Assembly: GCF_001205715.1 (NCBI RefSeq)
Contig: NZ_AQQZ01000002.1
Span: 1-52,500 of the forward strand
Direction of reading: 5' to 3'
Length of the DNA: 52,500 bases
Source of the DNA: Pseudaestuariivita atlantica
GTDB lineage: Bacteria; Pseudomonadota; Alphaproteobacteria; Rhodobacterales; Rhodobacteraceae
Shown: piece by piece, positions 1 through 7,891 of the stretch
Layout of the letters: every line of letters starts with the position of its first letter
How positions within the stretch are numbered: position 1 is the first letter of the stretch
The notes under the pieces: model-generated
The model's database searches: none
The model's input: only the letters and a program-made list of their open reading frames with translations
Told to the model about the DNA's origin: nothing
Made by a program: the position numbers and the translations under genes

Positions 1-2
1 CC

Positions 3-158
3 CGGGGCGGTTCATTGCTCATTCGTTCGCAGGCCGCATCCATGAAGGCCTTGAGCGGATTGCTGAACGACGAGGCGAGCTACAAGACGCTGGACGAGAA
101 CTTGCAGCAGAGCTTGACCTTAGCGAAAGCCGCCGCCGAGAGATTGAGGGACAGCTAG
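3..158 (+). CDS. 3' end of an unrecognised CDS
   Basis: The frame is open from base 3 to a TAG at 156-158, giving about 51 residues, so the gene starts outside the window. The visible tail is helical and rich in Leu, Ala and Glu (NDEASYKTLDENLQ, then AKAAAERLRDS) with no motif I recognise. It lies inside the AT-richer island segment, so it may be the end of a recombinase or other cargo gene, but nothing in the fragment shows this. An internal ATG at 42 would give a 38-aa peptide instead. Confidence 0.35.
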   Translation, partial: RGGSLLIRSQAASMKALSGLLNDEASYKTLDENLQQSLTLAKAAAERLRDS

Positions 159-292
159 ACAGCCAGGAGGCCCATGCGGAGAGGGGGTTGAGGCATTAGT
201 TGGTCGTGAGGCCAATGGAAATGAACATCAAACGGCCGCGCGCGGTTCTGCGCGATGAACTGGCCGCTTCACTATCAATTGAGTGTCGGGTG

Positions 293-2074
293 CTAATTTG
301 CAGGCACCCATACTGTTTGCCCAATCAATGAGATCGAAGAGTAAATGAACGAACCCAACGAAACGACTATCAAAGCGGAAATCACATGGTGCAAAATCGT
401 CAGATGACGATAACTGTATCTCCAAGCTGCTAGCTTTGAACCGCCGGGCGCATTCTTGAAGTTCCATGGTGGCAAGATGTTTCCTCTCTCCGGGTACCGA
501 CCTGATATCTCGGAGTTTTCCCTTATTGCTGCGACTTCGCGCGTCATAAGCAACCTCAAGACGTTCAATAACAAAAGGGACGCCGTTAAGAGCAAGTACG
601 GCAGTCCATTCTGATACCCAAAAATTAGTAGTAGAAGGTTCATTTGTTCGCAGTCATCCGCCAAACACCGAGAGATATTTGCGCGAGTCATGGTCTCCAT
701 TGGGAGTGCCTCAAGTAGTCCCTGGGCCTTATGAACTGCGCTCCAGACCGCGTAATCGGTCATCAACGGGACGGCAAAAACGAGGAGTAGCAGAACAGCA
801 AACAGAGAGTTCGTTCCTCCATACGACCTAAGCAGAGTCTGCCATTCATCTGTAGTCCATGGGGAAACTCTACAACCTTTGACCTTTGAGTTTGAAAACG
901 ACAAACGTTTGGCGACTGCTACTGATGCTTTGCTAAAGTCTCCACCCTCAAAGTGGCATTCGGAGTTTGTTAGAACAATCTTACCGGTTACGGTTTGGTT
1001 TGGGGCGAGAGAGACTATACCTACCCGGGTGTCTTTGGCCCCAAAGTCGGAAATGGATGCTTGTGAACAAGACAGTGAATCCACGCTCGAATTGCCCAAC
1101 CATACCTTAAGCTCTGCATCTTCATTGGAAGTCCATTTCAGATGGCCAATCTCAGAGTCTGCTATCGTTAGCTTAGCTCCAACCTCCATCTCGAGGTCGA
1201 GTCTTTCGATTTTACAGTTTTTTATAAATACCGGTCCGTCAACGCGGGCGTTTTTGTAGCGAAGGTGTCTTCTAACTTCGTTATGGATGTCTAGCCTGTT
1301 TGCGTCCACATTTGAGATCGGATCGCTCGGCCCTCCGTAAGCATCACCAAAGCGACTGATGTCAGACTTCGACAGGACTGAATCAACCTTTCTTTGCTCC
1401 GAAATCAGGACGTCTCCAAGCACGGCACTGAAGTTGGGAGGCGTTGCCGCGGTGCCTGCTTCGGCATACTCGTCTAGATTGGTATGAAGTGAACAGAAAT
1501 CCGAAACCCAAATCTCCGAACCCCGAACCACTCTAAGCTTCGGCAGTCGGCAACGCCGGTTGGAATAAGTCCCATTGCCATTGCTATGCACCTGATGGTC
1601 GTTGCAGGCATCTGGATCGGACAATTTTCCAGTTCTCGCACCAAACAGGTAAGTCTCAGCGTCGATCAAGCTTGCCGGGCTCCCTTCGAACGCCCCGGTC
1701 ACAGGCAGTGGCAACAGGTGGTAATCTAACTTCGTACAAATCAGCCCTTCCAAAACCTTTATCCGCTCAGAAACAATCAGAGCCTCAACTGCCAACTGCT
1801 GCTCTTCTGATAGAACGAATGAGCCTTCGAGATTGCCGCCCCCGTTTATTGGGAGATGAAAAGCGCAGCGCTCAGCTTCCCAGACCTTCTGGTCAAAATC
1901 GACTTGGAACCGAGGAAGACAACAAGTCTTAGCTGTTTGGGTCACATCTGAAACTATTGTTTCCCAAGCCAAGCAAGGGTTTTGGGGACGTTCATCCGTC
2001 TCCTTTATCGCTTCAAAGTAGTCTTCAAGCTCGACGCGGCTCTTCGGTTCTGAGTTCTCGCCGTGCTCTATCAT
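293..2074 (-). CDS. Large island-borne membrane protein, unknown function
   Basis: This gene encodes 593 residues that I cannot assign to a named family. The N-terminal ~250 residues look soluble, with scattered cysteines (NPCLAW, KTCCLP, ERCAFH). Residues ~275-410 form short alternating strands such as GPVFIKNCKIERLDLEME, resembling a pentapeptide-like or beta-helical repeat. Three hydrophobic helices follow at about 424-444, 491-510 and 560-583. The layout suggests a membrane-anchored protein with a large cytoplasmic sensor or scaffold. It is AT-richer than the chromosome downstream of 3.9 kb. It lies 74 bp downstream of higA on the same strand and may share its transcript. An island effector or defence role is only inference. 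Confidence 0.7.
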   Translation of the reverse strand: MIEHGENSEPKSRVELEDYFEAIKETDERPQNPCLAWETIVSDVTQTAKTCCLPRFQVDFDQKVWEAERCAFHLPINGGGNLEGSFVLSEEQQLAVEALIVSERIKVLEGLICTKLDYHLLPLPVTGAFEGSPASLIDAETYLFGARTGKLSDPDACNDHQVHSNGNGTYSNRRCRLPKLRVVRGSEIWVSDFCSLHTNLDEYAEAGTAATPPNFSAVLGDVLISEQRKVDSVLSKSDISRFGDAYGGPSDPISNVDANRLDIHNEVRRHLRYKNARVDGPVFIKNCKIERLDLEMEVGAKLTIADSEIGHLKWTSNEDAELKVWLGNSSVDSLSCSQASISDFGAKDTRVGIVSLAPNQTVTGKIVLTNSECHFEGGDFSKASVAVAKRLSFSNSKVKGCRVSPWTTDEWQTLLRSYGGTNSLFAVLLLLVFAVPLMTDYAVWSAVHKAQGLLEALPMETMTRANISRCLADDCEQMNLLLLIFGYQNGLPYLLLTASLLLLNVLRLLMTREVAAIRENSEISGRYPERGNILPPWNFKNAPGGSKLAAWRYSYRHLTILHHVISALIVVSLGSFIYSSISLIGQTVWVPAN

Positions 2075-2115
2075 GGCCCGTCTACCTATAAATCTGACTA
2101 AAGAAATCGCTTATG

Positions 2116-2132
2116 TTGTTTGGAAAACAACC
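2116..2132. promoter_or_regulatory. Perfect 7-bp inverted repeat between higA and the 593-aa gene
   Basis: GTTGTTT and AAACAAC are separated by GGA in the 74-bp gap between the higA stop and the ATG at 2074. It has no U-run on either strand, so it fits a protein-binding operator better than an intrinsic terminator. Its position could let it regulate the 593-aa gene. Confidence 0.25.
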
Positions 2133-2148
2133 GTTTTCATGATGTCTG

Positions 2149-2439
2149 CTAGGCTGCCGCGAAAGGCTCAATGCCAGAGACATCGATTTCTCTAGCGGCC
2201 AGCGCCATGTCATAGTTCGTCTGCAAGTTCACCCAGTAGACCGGGGTCGTGTTGAACACGCGTGCAAGGCGCAGCGCCGTGTCAGGCGTGATCCCAGTCG
2301 TGCCCTTGATCAACCGCTCGATCCGCGTTCGAGGCACGCCAAGACGCCGCGCAAACGCGATGGCCCCCATCTCCAGGGGATCAAGGTAAAGCTCCTTCAG
2401 GACTTCACCGGGGTGCATCGGGTCTTCAAGCAAGCTCAT
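2149..2439 (-). CDS. higA: HigA-family antitoxin
   Basis: This 96-aa protein is the antitoxin of a type II toxin-antitoxin pair. It should bind and neutralise HigB and repress their shared promoter through its helix-turn-helix. The HigA signature is clear: MHPGEVLKE near the N terminus, an HTH core around ARRLGVPRTRIERLIKG (residues ~31-47), TPDTALRLARVF, then the terminal VYWVNLQTNYD. The length is normal for the family. The ATG at 2439 is preceded by GAGAGGA. It starts 12 bp after the higB stop, in the toxin-first order typical of higBA. Confidence 0.92.
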   Translation of the reverse strand: MSLLEDPMHPGEVLKELYLDPLEMGAIAFARRLGVPRTRIERLIKGTTGITPDTALRLARVFNTTPVYWVNLQTNYDMALAAREIDVSGIEPFAAA

Positions 2440-2451
2440 CAGCGTATCCTC

Positions 2452-2742
2452 TCAATGGTAGTCCATAATCTCGACATCTGCGGGGCCGTTCGGCGTCCAG
2501 ACAAAGCAGATGCGCCATTGCCCGTTGATCCGTACGGAGTGTTGCCCAGCCCGATCCCCTTTCAGTTCTTCCAGGTGGTTTCCGGGCGGGAACCGTAAGT
2601 CCTCGACAACAACTGCAGCATCCAGCGCCGAAAGCATCGCCCGCGTGCGCTTCACCAAGTCACCCGGGAAGCCTTTGCCGTACTTGCCTTTGACAGCGTT
2701 GGCGGCGCGTTTGCCCTTGGTGCTTTGGATCATCAAGAACAC
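2452..2742 (-). CDS. higB: HigB/RelE-type toxin
   Basis: This 96-aa protein is the toxin of the pair, expected to be a ribosome-dependent mRNA interferase. Family features are RAMLSALDAA, LRFPPGNHLEELKGDR and the C-terminal VRINGQWRICFVW, the core strand of the RelE fold. The reading frame opens with GTG at 2742. An ATG three codons in (2733, MIQSTKG) matches the usual HigB start and may be the real one. The gene is intact, so the module may be active and could stabilise the island. An AT-rich repeat region directly upstream is the likely promoter-operator. Confidence 0.9.
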   Translation of the reverse strand: MFLMIQSTKGKRAANAVKGKYGKGFPGDLVKRTRAMLSALDAAVVVEDLRFPPGNHLEELKGDRAGQHSVRINGQWRICFVWTPNGPADVEIMDYH

Positions 2743-2754
2743 GTATCATGAGGA

Positions 2755-2780
2755 GATACATGTGTCAAGATGTGATACAT
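2755..2780. promoter_or_regulatory. Candidate higBA promoter-operator
   Basis: GATACAT occurs twice, at 2755-2761 and 2774-2780. TGTGTCA (2761-2767) and TGATACA (2773-2779) form an inverted repeat with one mismatch. On the minus strand TTGACA (2768-2763) could be a -35 element. A HigA dimer binding here would autorepress the operon. A clean -10 element is not apparent. Confidence 0.4.
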
Positions 2781-3055
2781 ATATGGGCGTAAAGGCGACC
2801 TTCGCCGTTACCGTTGTACTCAATAGGATCAATCGCGAGAGCGGACTTTCAAGCAACTCTCTTTTGACCAATGGGTCAGTCACAGGATCCAGTTCTGTAT
2901 GGCCCCTATTACATTTCAAGAGAGATCAAGAAGTTCGTGGGAGCAAGCTGCAGGCGTGAACGTCAGGCCAGCCGCCTTTACTCCATATCGTTCACTGGTC
3001 TTCTTGTGCGTAACGAAGTCATATTTTTTGGGGAGTTTTGCATTCGTCAGCATGA
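2781..3055. other. Gap without a supportable gene
   Basis: This ~275-bp stretch lies between the higB upstream region and the truncated membrane gene. Open frames crossing it show no recognisable protein pattern, and I see no tRNA or terminator. It may be remnant DNA from the rearrangement that produced the fused pseudogenes to its right. Confidence 0.4.
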
Positions 3056-3400
3056 TTACTCATCGTTCAACGCGCCAAATACTCGCTGCGCCAAGTTTTG
3101 CATCGAAGCCAAAATGTTGTCCGAGAAGTATCCAAAAATGAAACCAAAGTCCAGCAAGGCGAATACATTCTCAAAACTTTCGTCCTTAAGAAATGGGATG
3201 ATGCTAGACGCAAAAAGGAAACCAGTAAAAGTTGAAACTGCCGCCGAATTTAAGGGCACAATTACCCGCCGCAGACATCGATCCCTATTCCATTTTCCTT
3301 TAGCGACGGAATGGTACAGCCACTTGAGGTCAAATACTGCTCCTCCGATGAATCGAGCTAGCGCCAACGCAATCCACTTGGCATTATCTGCGGTTACATA
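3056..3400 (-). pseudogene. 5'-truncated membrane-protein gene
   Basis: The minus-strand frame from ~3400 down to 3056 gives ~115 credible residues (YVTADNAKW onward). They include a KWLYHSVAKGKWN segment, two hydrophobic stretches (STFTGFLFASSII and VFALLDFGFIFGYFSD) and an end at RVFGALNDE. Upstream of ~3400 the same frame runs into antisense integrase sequence and becomes implausible. The gene has therefore lost its start and N terminus. I do not recognise the family. The fragment abuts the integrase remnant head-on, marking a recombination or deletion junction. Confidence 0.55.
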
Positions 3401-3401
3401 C

Positions 3402-3635
3402 CTCTCAGCCCATCCAGCAGGCCGGCACGGGTTCTTCACCGAACTGGTCGTGCGCCAAGGCGTTGACCCTGTCACAGCGGCTAAGGCGGGACGCTGGTCT
3501 GACCCCAATTTGCCCATGCGCATCTATGCCCACGCTGAGACGGATGAGGCCGATGTCAGGGCCCGTTTTCGTACAAATCATGTACAGGCGGACACTGTAC
3601 AAACACCCAAGAGCACGAAATCACAGAAGGAATAG
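3402..3635 (+). pseudogene. C-terminal remnant of a tyrosine recombinase (integrase)
   Basis: About 77 codons keep the end of a phage-type integrase catalytic domain: HPAGRHGFFTELVVRQGVD carries the HxxR box, AAKAGRWSDPNLP carries the H/W position, and RIYAHAE carries the nucleophilic Tyr. The N-terminal arm, core-binding domain and first catalytic Arg are absent. Upstream of ~3402 the frame stays open but reads as antisense of the neighbouring membrane gene. The remnant cannot be an active recombinase. It ends 15 bp before a tRNA 3' fragment, as expected for a tRNA-targeting island integrase. Confidence 0.8.
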
Positions 3636-3650
3636 CGCTATGAACGATTC

Positions 3651-3698
3651 CTTGCCTCAAGGGGCAGGTTGCAGGTTCGAATCCTGCCGGGGTCGCCA
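3651..3698 (+). other. tRNA 3'-end fragment: probable island attachment site
   Basis: 3671-3687 forms a perfect T arm (GCAGG, TTCGAAT loop, CCTGC). It is followed by a 7-nt acceptor strand CGGGGTC, discriminator G and CCA at 3696-3698. There is no 5' half: the upstream DNA is the integrase end. This is the pattern left at one side of an element integrated into a tRNA gene, so the complete tRNA should lie left of the window. Identity is not certain; the acceptor pattern with discriminator G resembles some Arg tRNAs. A second inverted repeat, GCCATTT/AAATGGC, follows at 3695-3711. Confidence 0.65.
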
Positions 3699-3879
3699 TT
3701 TGGCAAATGGCGTGGAAGTGTTACCCGATGCGACGGGTGTGGGTGATGCGGGACGTGGTTGGCGCGTGCGGCATTGGCGGGATTGGTCCGGGCGATCGGG
3801 CAGTGGGACCGGTGGCGCGGGGCGGGTGACCTGATTGCATGTATGGTCAAGTCGCACCGGGGCGGATACGCGTGGCGGT

Positions 3880-4746
3880 ATGACGGCGCAGTTTCGTGGA
3901 CTTCTGATTACCCTGATCGGCGTGCTTTGCGTCGTGCCTGACGCGTTGTTCATCCGTTTGATCGAAGCCCCTGCGCTGACGGTGTCGTTGTGGCGCGGGC
4001 TGACGTCGGGGCTGGGCCTGACCTGCGTGGTGCTGCTGGTGGATCGGGGCGGGTTCGCGCGGGTCTGGCGCGCGGGGCGTCCGGCGTGGATCTACATGCT
4101 GACGGCGGGGGCTAGTGGCGTGATGTTCGTGCTGGCGGTCAAGAACACGTCGGTGGCGAACGTCGTGTTCATCATCGCGGCGATGCCGGTCTTCGCGGCG
4201 CTGTTCAGCCGGGTCTGGCTGGGAGAGGCGATCTCGCCTCGTATGCTGTGGACGATGGCCGCCGTCATTCCGGGGCTGGCGCTTATCGCCTACGGGTCGG
4301 GCGAGACGGCGGGCGCACACTGGACGGGCGACCTGTTGGCGGTGAGCGTCGCGGTGCTGTTCGCGGCCGGGCTGACGGCGGCCCGACAGGCGCGGGCGGT
4401 GTCGATGGTGCCGGGGGCGGCGGTGGCGGCGCTGGGCGTGGCGGGGACGCTGGCGTTCTTCGCCGATCCGTGGGCGGTGCCGGATGACCAGTGGCACTGG
4501 GTGTTCCTGCACGGGACGTTCATCGCGGTCAGCGGGGCGGGGCTTGCCCTGGGGCCGCGCTATATCACCTCGGCCGAGGTCGCGTTGCTGATCCTTCTGG
4601 AATCGGTGCTGGCGCCTGTTCTGGTCTGGCTGGTGCTGGGTGAAGCGCCGGGCCACTGGGCGCTGGCGGGCGGCGCCGTCGTGATCACGGCGCTGGCCGT
4701 GTCGAATTTCGTGGTGCTGCGGCGGGGAAAACGCGTGCGCGCCTAG
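3880..4746 (+). CDS. EamA-family (DMT) exporter
   Basis: The product is a 288-aa inner-membrane protein of the drug/metabolite transporter superfamily with about ten helices in two EamA halves. Hydrophobic segments begin at MTAQFRGLLITLIGVL and end at VVITALAVSNFVVL. Family features include the SLWRG motif after helix 2 and ALLILLESVLAPVLVW near the end. The ATG at 3880 is used because the codons upstream do not look like coding sequence. Substrate cannot be told from sequence. Its stop overlaps the convergent mipZ stop (TAG at 4744-4746, TAG on the other strand at 4745-4743). It is the first chromosomal gene to the right of the island. Confidence 0.85.
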   Translation: MTAQFRGLLITLIGVLCVVPDALFIRLIEAPALTVSLWRGLTSGLGLTCVVLLVDRGGFARVWRAGRPAWIYMLTAGASGVMFVLAVKNTSVANVVFIIAAMPVFAALFSRVWLGEAISPRMLWTMAAVIPGLALIAYGSGETAGAHWTGDLLAVSVAVLFAAGLTAARQARAVSMVPGAAVAALGVAGTLAFFADPWAVPDDQWHWVFLHGTFIAVSGAGLALGPRYITSAEVALLILLESVLAPVLVWLVLGEAPGHWALAGGAVVITALAVSNFVVLRRGKRVRA

Positions 4747-5552
4747 AAATCGACCGTGACGCCGGGCAGGTCGAGCGCCTTGATCAGGTCGCGCAACTCC
4801 TGACGAGCGGCCACGTTCGAGATGTTGAGCTGCTTCACCCCGATATCCTTGAGGTCGAGCAGCGTCAGGCCACGCGGGAACAGCTCGCGGAAGATGACGC
4901 GTTCGTGGAAACCGGGTGCCGTGCGGAAGCCGATGCGCTTGCTCAGCATCTCGATCGCGCGTTCCATCTTCTGCTTGTTGACCATGTTCTGCGCGCCAAG
5001 GCGGTTGCGCACCACGATCCAGTCGATGGGCTGCAGGCCCGCCTGCGCGCGCAACTGCCGCGCGTTCCAGACCATCTCGGAATAGACCGAGGGGCCTTCG
5101 ATCTTGTCGCCCGAGGCATCCGTTTTCGCCAGCAGGTCGAAATCGACGAAGCTGTCGTTCAGCGGCGTGATCAGGGTGTCGGCGAGCGAATGCGCGACCT
5201 GGCTGAGGCGGGTATGCGAGCCGGGGCAGTCGATGACGATGAAGTCGCTGTCGCCTTCGAGGCTGGCCACGGCGGCGGACAGCCGGTGGTCATAGATGTT
5301 CTCGCCGGGTTTGAGGCTGGCGGGGTCGATCTCGGGCAGGTCGCGGTAGACCGGCGAGGGCAGCGACAGGTCCTGGTCGTCGCAAAAGGCTGTTCGGTTG
5401 GCGACGTAGCGCCCGAAGGTCTTTTGCCGCAGGTCGAGGTCCAGTGCGCCGACCACGTGCCCCATGCGGGCAAGCGCCGTGGCGACATGCATGGAAACGG
5501 TCGATTTGCCCGCCCCGCCCTTTTCGTTGCCGACGACGATGATATGCGCCAT
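4743..5552 (-). CDS. mipZ: MipZ, ParA-like division-plane regulator
   Basis: This is a 269-aa P-loop ATPase of the ParA/MinD group. In alphaproteobacteria MipZ binds ParB near the origin and inhibits FtsZ away from midcell. The deviant Walker A is VGNEKGGAGKST at residues ~7-18. DLDLRQKTFGRY follows, then Walker B FIVIDCPGSHT. The downstream IDWIVVRNRLG and long C-terminal half match MipZ rather than plasmid ParA, and no parB neighbour is present. ATG at 5552 (MAHIIVVG) is preferred over the GTG six codons upstream. It is convergent with the EamA gene, with overlapping stops. Confidence 0.9.
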   Translation of the reverse strand: MAHIIVVGNEKGGAGKSTVSMHVATALARMGHVVGALDLDLRQKTFGRYVANRTAFCDDQDLSLPSPVYRDLPEIDPASLKPGENIYDHRLSAAVASLEGDSDFIVIDCPGSHTRLSQVAHSLADTLITPLNDSFVDFDLLAKTDASGDKIEGPSVYSEMVWNARQLRAQAGLQPIDWIVVRNRLGAQNMVNKQKMERAIEMLSKRIGFRTAPGFHERVIFRELFPRGLTLLDLKDIGVKQLNISNVAARQELRDLIKALDLPGVTVDF

Positions 5553-5642
5553 GTCCCGCGTGCCCTTCACCTCATGCGCGTTGGCCGCGCTTGGCGCTAC
5601 TATATGTGGTAGAGCCGTTTGGCGAAAGGGGCAAAGAGGCGG

Positions 5643-6866
5643 TCAGGTATCGTATCCGTCCGTCCAGCCCTGCCGATGCGCGCCAGTGCGCAGCGTGCAG
5701 AGCGCCGTGACACCCACCAGCGTCGCGCAGATGGCGAGCGCCGCCAGCAGACCGTCGAGCGTTTGCGGCAACACAACGCTCGCCCCGAGGATCAGAAGCC
5801 CGGTCACCGACATCTGCACCGCACCGCTGACCGAGGCCGCAAGCCCGGCAATCGGGCCATGCGGATCGAGCGCGCGGCACAGGGCCGTGGGCACGGTCAC
5901 GCCAAGGCTGGCATTGGCGAGCGCGATCAGCCCGACCACCGGGATCAGCCCCGGTTCCGCCGCTTGCAGGAACAGCGCCGTCACCGCCACGACGCCGCCA
6001 TAGCCAAGCGCGCCCCACAGCATCACCCGGTCCGCTCCGAACCGTAACGCCAGCGGAGCCGCGGCCTGTGCGGTGATGAAAAAGCCGATCCCGTTCACTG
6101 CCAGCGCGGCGCTGATGCCGAGATGGCCAAGCCCGAATGCCGACTTGAAGACGAAAGGCGCCATGGCCACGAAAACGAAGAAGTTGGCGAGCCCGAAACT
6201 GGCGAGGCAGGTCATGCCCAGGAAGGTCGGGTCCGCAAACAGCCGCCGCGCCCCCTTGCGCAGCGCCTTGCGCGATACGGGATACCGCTCGATCGGGGGG
6301 AGTGTCTCGCGCATGCCAAGGCGCAGCAGCAGGTAAGACACGATCGCCCCGGCGGCGAGCGCGGCGAAGATGCCGCGCCAGTCGCTCACCATCATCAAGA
6401 GGCTACCCGCAAGCGGGGCGAGGAGCGGGGAGACGGACAGGATCAGCATCAGAAGCGCCGTCAGGCGGGTCGCGTCCAGCCCGATATGGCTGTCGCGGAT
6501 CATCGCGCGCGGCAGCACCGTCAGCGCGGCGGCCCCAGTCGCCTGAAGCACCCGGCCGAAGATCAGCACCTCGATCGCGGGGGCCAGCGTGCAGATGACG
6601 GAGCCGACGAGGAAGACGAGCACACCGACCCGCAGGACCGGCAAGCGCCCGCGTGCGTCAGACCACGGCCCGTAGACGAGGTGCGCCAGCGCGAAGGCAA
6701 GGAAATAGGCGGTGAGGGTCATTTGCGTCGACGTGACGCCCGAGCCAAGCGACAGCGAGATCTGGGGAAGCGCGGGAAGGAACATGTCGACCGCGAAAGG
6801 GGCAGGTGCGACGAGCGCACCAAGCATCAGTGCCTCGCGCCCCAAACGCAATTCGCCGTTCCGCAT
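5643..6866 (-). CDS. Bcr/CflA-type MFS multidrug exporter
   Basis: This is a 407-aa, 12-helix major facilitator protein of the Bcr/CflA drug-resistance group, expected to export drugs or small metabolites by proton antiport. DMFLPALP in helix 1 is the family hallmark. GPWSDARGRLPVL is the loop 2-3 motif A (GxxxDxxGR), followed by GRVLQATGAAA. The ATG at 6866 (MRNGELRLG) has AGGGA upstream, so I use it over earlier in-frame ATGs. It precedes mipZ on the same strand by 90 bp. No local regulator is linked, so the substrate is unknown. Confidence 0.88.
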   Translation of the reverse strand: MRNGELRLGREALMLGALVAPAPFAVDMFLPALPQISLSLGSGVTSTQMTLTAYFLAFALAHLVYGPWSDARGRLPVLRVGVLVFLVGSVICTLAPAIEVLIFGRVLQATGAAALTVLPRAMIRDSHIGLDATRLTALLMLILSVSPLLAPLAGSLLMMVSDWRGIFAALAAGAIVSYLLLRLGMRETLPPIERYPVSRKALRKGARRLFADPTFLGMTCLASFGLANFFVFVAMAPFVFKSAFGLGHLGISAALAVNGIGFFITAQAAAPLALRFGADRVMLWGALGYGGVVAVTALFLQAAEPGLIPVVGLIALANASLGVTVPTALCRALDPHGPIAGLAASVSGAVQMSVTGLLILGASVVLPQTLDGLLAALAICATLVGVTALCTLRTGAHRQGWTDGYDT

Positions 6867-7035
6867 TTCCCTGGTCCCTTGCCACCCGCACATGGCTGGT
6901 TGCCATGAAATGGGTAAAGAAAGCCCTAACGCGCGCATTCACGGTGAATGAATACGTCTCGGCGGGCGCTGCAGGTGCGGCTGTTCGGGGGGGTGTCGTT
7001 TGCGCCATTCGGCGCGGGCGGACGGGCCGGGAGGC

Positions 7036-7059
7036 GCCCCGGCCGATCCCGGCCGGGGC
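7036..7059 (-). terminator. GC hairpin downstream of rpmE
   Basis: GCCCCGGCCG and CGGCCGGGGC form a perfect 10-bp stem with a 4-nt loop, 20 bp past the rpmE stop. There is no U-run, so it may stabilise the mRNA 3' end or need a factor for termination. Confidence 0.45.
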
Positions 7060-7079
7060 TAACGTGATCGGAAGGAGGC

Positions 7080-7301
7080 TTAGAAGCCCAGCCCTTCGTA
7101 TTTCTTCTTGAACTTCGACACGCGGCCGCCGGCATCCATCAGGCGGGTGCCGCCGCCGGTCCATGCGGGGTGCACGGTCGGATCGACGTCAAGCGCCAGC
7201 GTGTCGCCTTCGCTGCCCCAGGTCGAGCGCATCTTGATGATCGTGCCATCGGTCATCTTGACGTCGATGACGTGATAATCGGGATGGGTATCGGATTTCA
7301 T
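7080..7301 (-). CDS. rpmE: 50S ribosomal protein L31
   Basis: The product is 73 aa and matches L31 from [14 protein letters not shown] through WTGGG to [10 protein letters not shown]. It has no cysteines at all, so it is the zinc-free (C-minus) form. Zinc-binding L31 carries a CxxC pair that is simply absent. It is the last gene of the rpsP-rimM-trmD-rplS series, 12 bp after rplS. Confidence 0.95.
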   Translation of the reverse strand: MKSDTHPDYHVIDVKMTDGTIIKMRSTWGSEGDTLALDVDPTVHPAWTGGGTRLMDAGGRVSKFKKKYEGLGF

Positions 7302-7313
7302 CTGACCGTCTCC

Positions 7314-7700
7314 TTACGCTTCGGCGCCCGTGGACTTGGGCTTGTAGTTGGTCTGTTCCGCGATACGGGCCGATTTGCCGCGACGCGAGCGCAGGTAGTA
7401 CAGCTTTGCGCGGCGGACACGGCCGCGGCGCACCACGGTGATCGAGTCGATGTTGGTCGAATGCAGCGGGAACACACGCTCCACGCCTTCGCCAAACGAA
7501 ATCTTGCGGACGGTGAACGAACCGGCGATGCCGTCGCCGTTCTTGCGGCTGATGCACACGCCTTCGTAGTTCTGCACGCGCGAGCGGGTGCCTTCGGTCA
7601 CCTTGTAGCCGACGCGGATGGTGTCACCGGCCTTGAAATCGGGAATGTCTTTCCCGAGCGAGGCGACTTGTTCGGCCTCGAGTTCTGCGATCAGGTCCAT
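7314..7700 (-). CDS. rplS: 50S ribosomal protein L19
   Basis: The product is 128 aa. Hallmarks are the N-terminal [30 protein letters not shown] and [11 protein letters not shown], and the basic [14 protein letters not shown] near the C terminus. L19 lies at the 30S-50S interface. A short alanine-ended tail follows the conserved domain. The ATG at 7700 is preceded by GGAGTGGTCCG. It keeps the usual trmD-rplS order, but an ADP-ribosylglycohydrolase-like gene and a 191-bp spacer come between trmD and rplS. Confidence 0.97.
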   Translation of the reverse strand: MDLIAELEAEQVASLGKDIPDFKAGDTIRVGYKVTEGTRSRVQNYEGVCISRKNGDGIAGSFTVRKISFGEGVERVFPLHSTNIDSITVVRRGRVRRAKLYYLRSRRGKSARIAEQTNYKPKSTGAEA

Positions 7701-7787
7701 CGGACCACTCCTTCATGTTCGTCGCGGTTTTCCCGCGGAGATGTCTACCGGGCCGTGCCCGGCAGCTGTTCTTTCTTGCAACGACAG

Positions 7788-7811
7788 ACCGCCCGAGTCG
7801 CCCCGGGCGGT
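7788..7811 (-). terminator. Hairpin in the rplS upstream spacer
   Basis: ACCGCCCG and CGGGCGGT pair across an 8-nt loop between the glycohydrolase-like gene and rplS. There is no U-run in the direction of transcription. It may attenuate read-through from the upstream genes or be part of an rplS leader. Confidence 0.3.
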
Positions 7812-7891
7812 ATGCCACGCGCCCCTATACGCAGGCCCCGCCCTGTAATCAAGGGGTTTGGCGGCCATCGCCGGCCCGTTCGATCGCGCGA

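Noticed and set aside
3651-3698. Complete functional tRNA gene
   Set aside because: Only T arm, acceptor 3' strand and CCA are present; no D arm, anticodon arm or 5' acceptor strand can be built.
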